This document shows, piece by piece, positions 44,626 through 45,436 of a DNA stretch of 45,436 nucleotides. The notes under the pieces are model-generated. The model had not been told where the DNA came from. It worked only from the letters and a program-made list of their open reading frames with translations, and did no database searches. Position 1 is the first letter of the stretch, and each line of letters begins with the position of its first letter. Made by a program: the position numbers and the translations under genes. Source of the stretch: Serratia sp. Ag1 (GTDB lineage: Bacteria > Pseudomonadota > Gammaproteobacteria > Enterobacterales > Enterobacteriaceae); NCBI RefSeq assembly GCF_000743355.1, contig NZ_JQEI01000052.1, forward strand, positions 1 to 45,436, given 5' to 3'.

Positions 44626-44672
44626 TGCATCAGCTAACCACATGAGTCGTTTTTACCTGTATGCATGAAAAA

Positions 44673-44700
44673 CCCACAGATTTCTCATGTGGGCTTTTCT
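44673..44700. terminator. Bidirectional terminator
   Basis: CCCACA and TGTGGG form a stem with a T-rich tail on the right and an A-run on the left. It lies between the integrase remnant and hicB, the convergent or read-through boundary of the island. Confidence 0.7.
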
Positions 44701-44777
44701 TTTACTTAGCTAAATTTATTTATGTTAGATTATCTCGATACTTACCTAAATTAAACAAGTGCTTAATTATATGATTT

Positions 44778-45164
44778 CTATACATATTTAAACTCCATTC
44801 TATGTCCTAATGAGTTAACAGCCTTTTGTATCGTATCAATTTTTGTTGAATGCTTAAGGTCGAACAATCTCGTAACCTCCTGTTTTTTAACATTCATTTT
44901 TTCAGCCAATTCGGTCTGGCTCATTCTTGATTCAATAGCCTCAATACTTAAAGGCAGCTCTACATAGTCTCCTGTTACTATACCAGGCTCAGGAATCCTA
45001 TCTCCATCTTCAAAGTAGAATTCAAAAGCTGTTACCAAAGCGTCACGTGCATTTTCAAGCGCTTCTTCTCTGGTTTTTCCCTGCGTAAGAGCTTCAGGTA
45101 TATCAGGGAACTCGACAAAGAATCCGCCTTCTTCAGCTTTACTTAGGTTTACAGGATATCGCAT
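44778..45164 (-). CDS. hicB: HicB-family antitoxin
   Basis: The 128-aa protein has the HicB partial RNase-H fold (MRYPVNLSKAEEGGFFVEFP, DIPEALTQGKTREEALENA) and a C-terminal HTH (SQTELAEKMNVKKQEVTRLF), the same layout as E. coli HicB. HicB neutralises the HicA mRNA interferase and represses the operon. The usual small hicA gene is not visible directly upstream; instead an unrecognised reading frame overlaps its start by 16 nt. Base composition is lower in GC than the neighbouring housekeeping genes, suggesting transfer. Confidence 0.88.
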   Translation of the reverse strand: MRYPVNLSKAEEGGFFVEFPDIPEALTQGKTREEALENARDALVTAFEFYFEDGDRIPEPGIVTGDYVELPLSIEAIESRMSQTELAEKMNVKKQEVTRLFDLKHSTKIDTIQKAVNSLGHRMEFKYV

Positions 45165-45296
45165 ATAATCTCAGTTCTACGTCGCGTTTCCGGGGAACCC
45201 TGGCCCTCAAGGTATTTGACCTCTCTCCATAGTTCATTATGAGAAGATGAAATTATCAGGGGGTATTTTTTATTGAAAGACACTGACTCATTGGTT
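45149..45296 (-). pseudogene. C-terminal fragment of an unknown gene upstream of hicB, cut by an IS
   Basis: An open frame of about 48 codons (…ELWREVKYLEGQGSPETRRR… to stop) ends 16 nt inside hicB, the spacing of translationally coupled genes. It does not resemble HicA. Its upstream end runs into the terminal repeat of the IS3-family element, where a stop occurs, so only the C-terminus is left. It could be an alternative partner or an unrelated gene. Confidence 0.5.
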
Positions 45297-45436
45297 TGTA
45301 GTGGTCAACTAATATTGGCCACCGCATTAGACTGTTCATGGAACAGCCGTTCTGATTCATTTGGCGTTAAGCCGCCGTTGTACCAATGGGGTCTCAGTTC
45401 ACTGTAATACCCTATGATATAGCGGGTAATCGCATT
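45297..45436 (-). mobile_element. End of an IS3-family insertion sequence
   Basis: The element begins with a probable terminal repeat TGTAGTGGTCAACTAATATT and contains the 3' end of its transposase gene; it continues past the window. The exact boundary is inferred from the TG-start typical of IS3-family ends. Confidence 0.75.
45305..45436 (-). CDS. IS3-family transposase OrfB, C-terminal part
   Basis: On the minus strand the frame reads AITRYIIGYYSELRPHWYNG, then GLTPNESERLFHEQSNAVAN and stop. This is the end of the rve/DDE integrase-like domain of IS3-family transposases (the YYS-LRPH-YNGGL-PNE pattern). The N-terminal part is beyond the window edge. Confidence 0.88.
   Translation of the reverse strand, partial: NAITRYIIGYYSELRPHWYNGGLTPNESERLFHEQSNAVANIS

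Noticed and set aside
45149-45296. hicA toxin gene
   Set aside because: The frame before hicB has no HicA features such as the conserved glycine-histidine motif, so the name would not be supported.

Overview
The window looks like a chromosomal segment of a Serratia-like member of the Enterobacterales (Yersiniaceae). From about 21.7 kb to 44.2 kb the gene set follows the E. coli 41-min region closely (yobF-cspC, rlmA, mntP, yobD, manZYX, yoaE, sdaA, nudL-pabB, yoaH, purT, dbpA, yebG, yebE, ptrB, holE, yobA-yebZ-yebY, sdsR). The 317-aa proline iminopeptidase and the resident fosA point toward Serratia. The species is an inference; no rRNA or other typing marker is present.

1-9.6 kb: a complete type I-E CRISPR-Cas locus, all transcribed leftward. 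The order is cas3-cas8e-cse2-cas6e-cas7e-cas5e-cas1-cas2-leader-array, with cas6e before cas7e instead of after cas5e as in E. coli K-12. The array has 20 identical 28-bp repeats and 19 spacers of 33-34 bp. The genes are packed with overlaps or gaps of at most 31 nt, so they probably form one operon. Just upstream, on the same strand, is a WYL-domain regulator resembling the CapW/BrxR family of defence-system repressors, and a palindrome lies between it and cas3.

9.7-21 kb: accessory and signalling genes. These are a short AraC/SoxS-type regulator; an overlapping pair made of a 1525-aa CHASE/PAS hybrid histidine kinase and a REC-GGDEF diguanylate cyclase; a 455-bp gap with a possible 37-aa membrane protein; cbpA-cbpM; a YecJ-like small protein; fosA (fosfomycin glutathione transferase); a stray NinX/DUF2591 phage-type gene; and a RomA-like metallo-beta-lactamase-fold protein. 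A 754-bp gene-poor stretch with an isolated NtrC-type site precedes yobF-cspC.

21.7-44.2 kb: conserved housekeeping block: cold shock (cspC), rRNA methylation (rlmA), riboswitch-controlled manganese export (mntP), mannose PTS (manXYZ), serine deamination (sdaA), p-aminobenzoate synthesis (pabB), formate-dependent purine synthesis (purT, with a PurR box), ribosome assembly (dbpA), SOS (yebG, with a LexA box), peptidases (ptrB, pip), Pol III theta (holE) and copper-related membrane genes (yobA-yebZ-yebY).

44.2-45.4 kb: the SdsR small-RNA gene, a known integration hot spot, is followed by a duplicated 13-bp piece of its terminator, a degraded tyrosine-integrase C-terminus, a HicB antitoxin, the tail of an unrecognised partner gene, and the end of an IS3-family element that cuts that partner and runs off the window. 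This is the clearest scar of horizontal exchange in the window.
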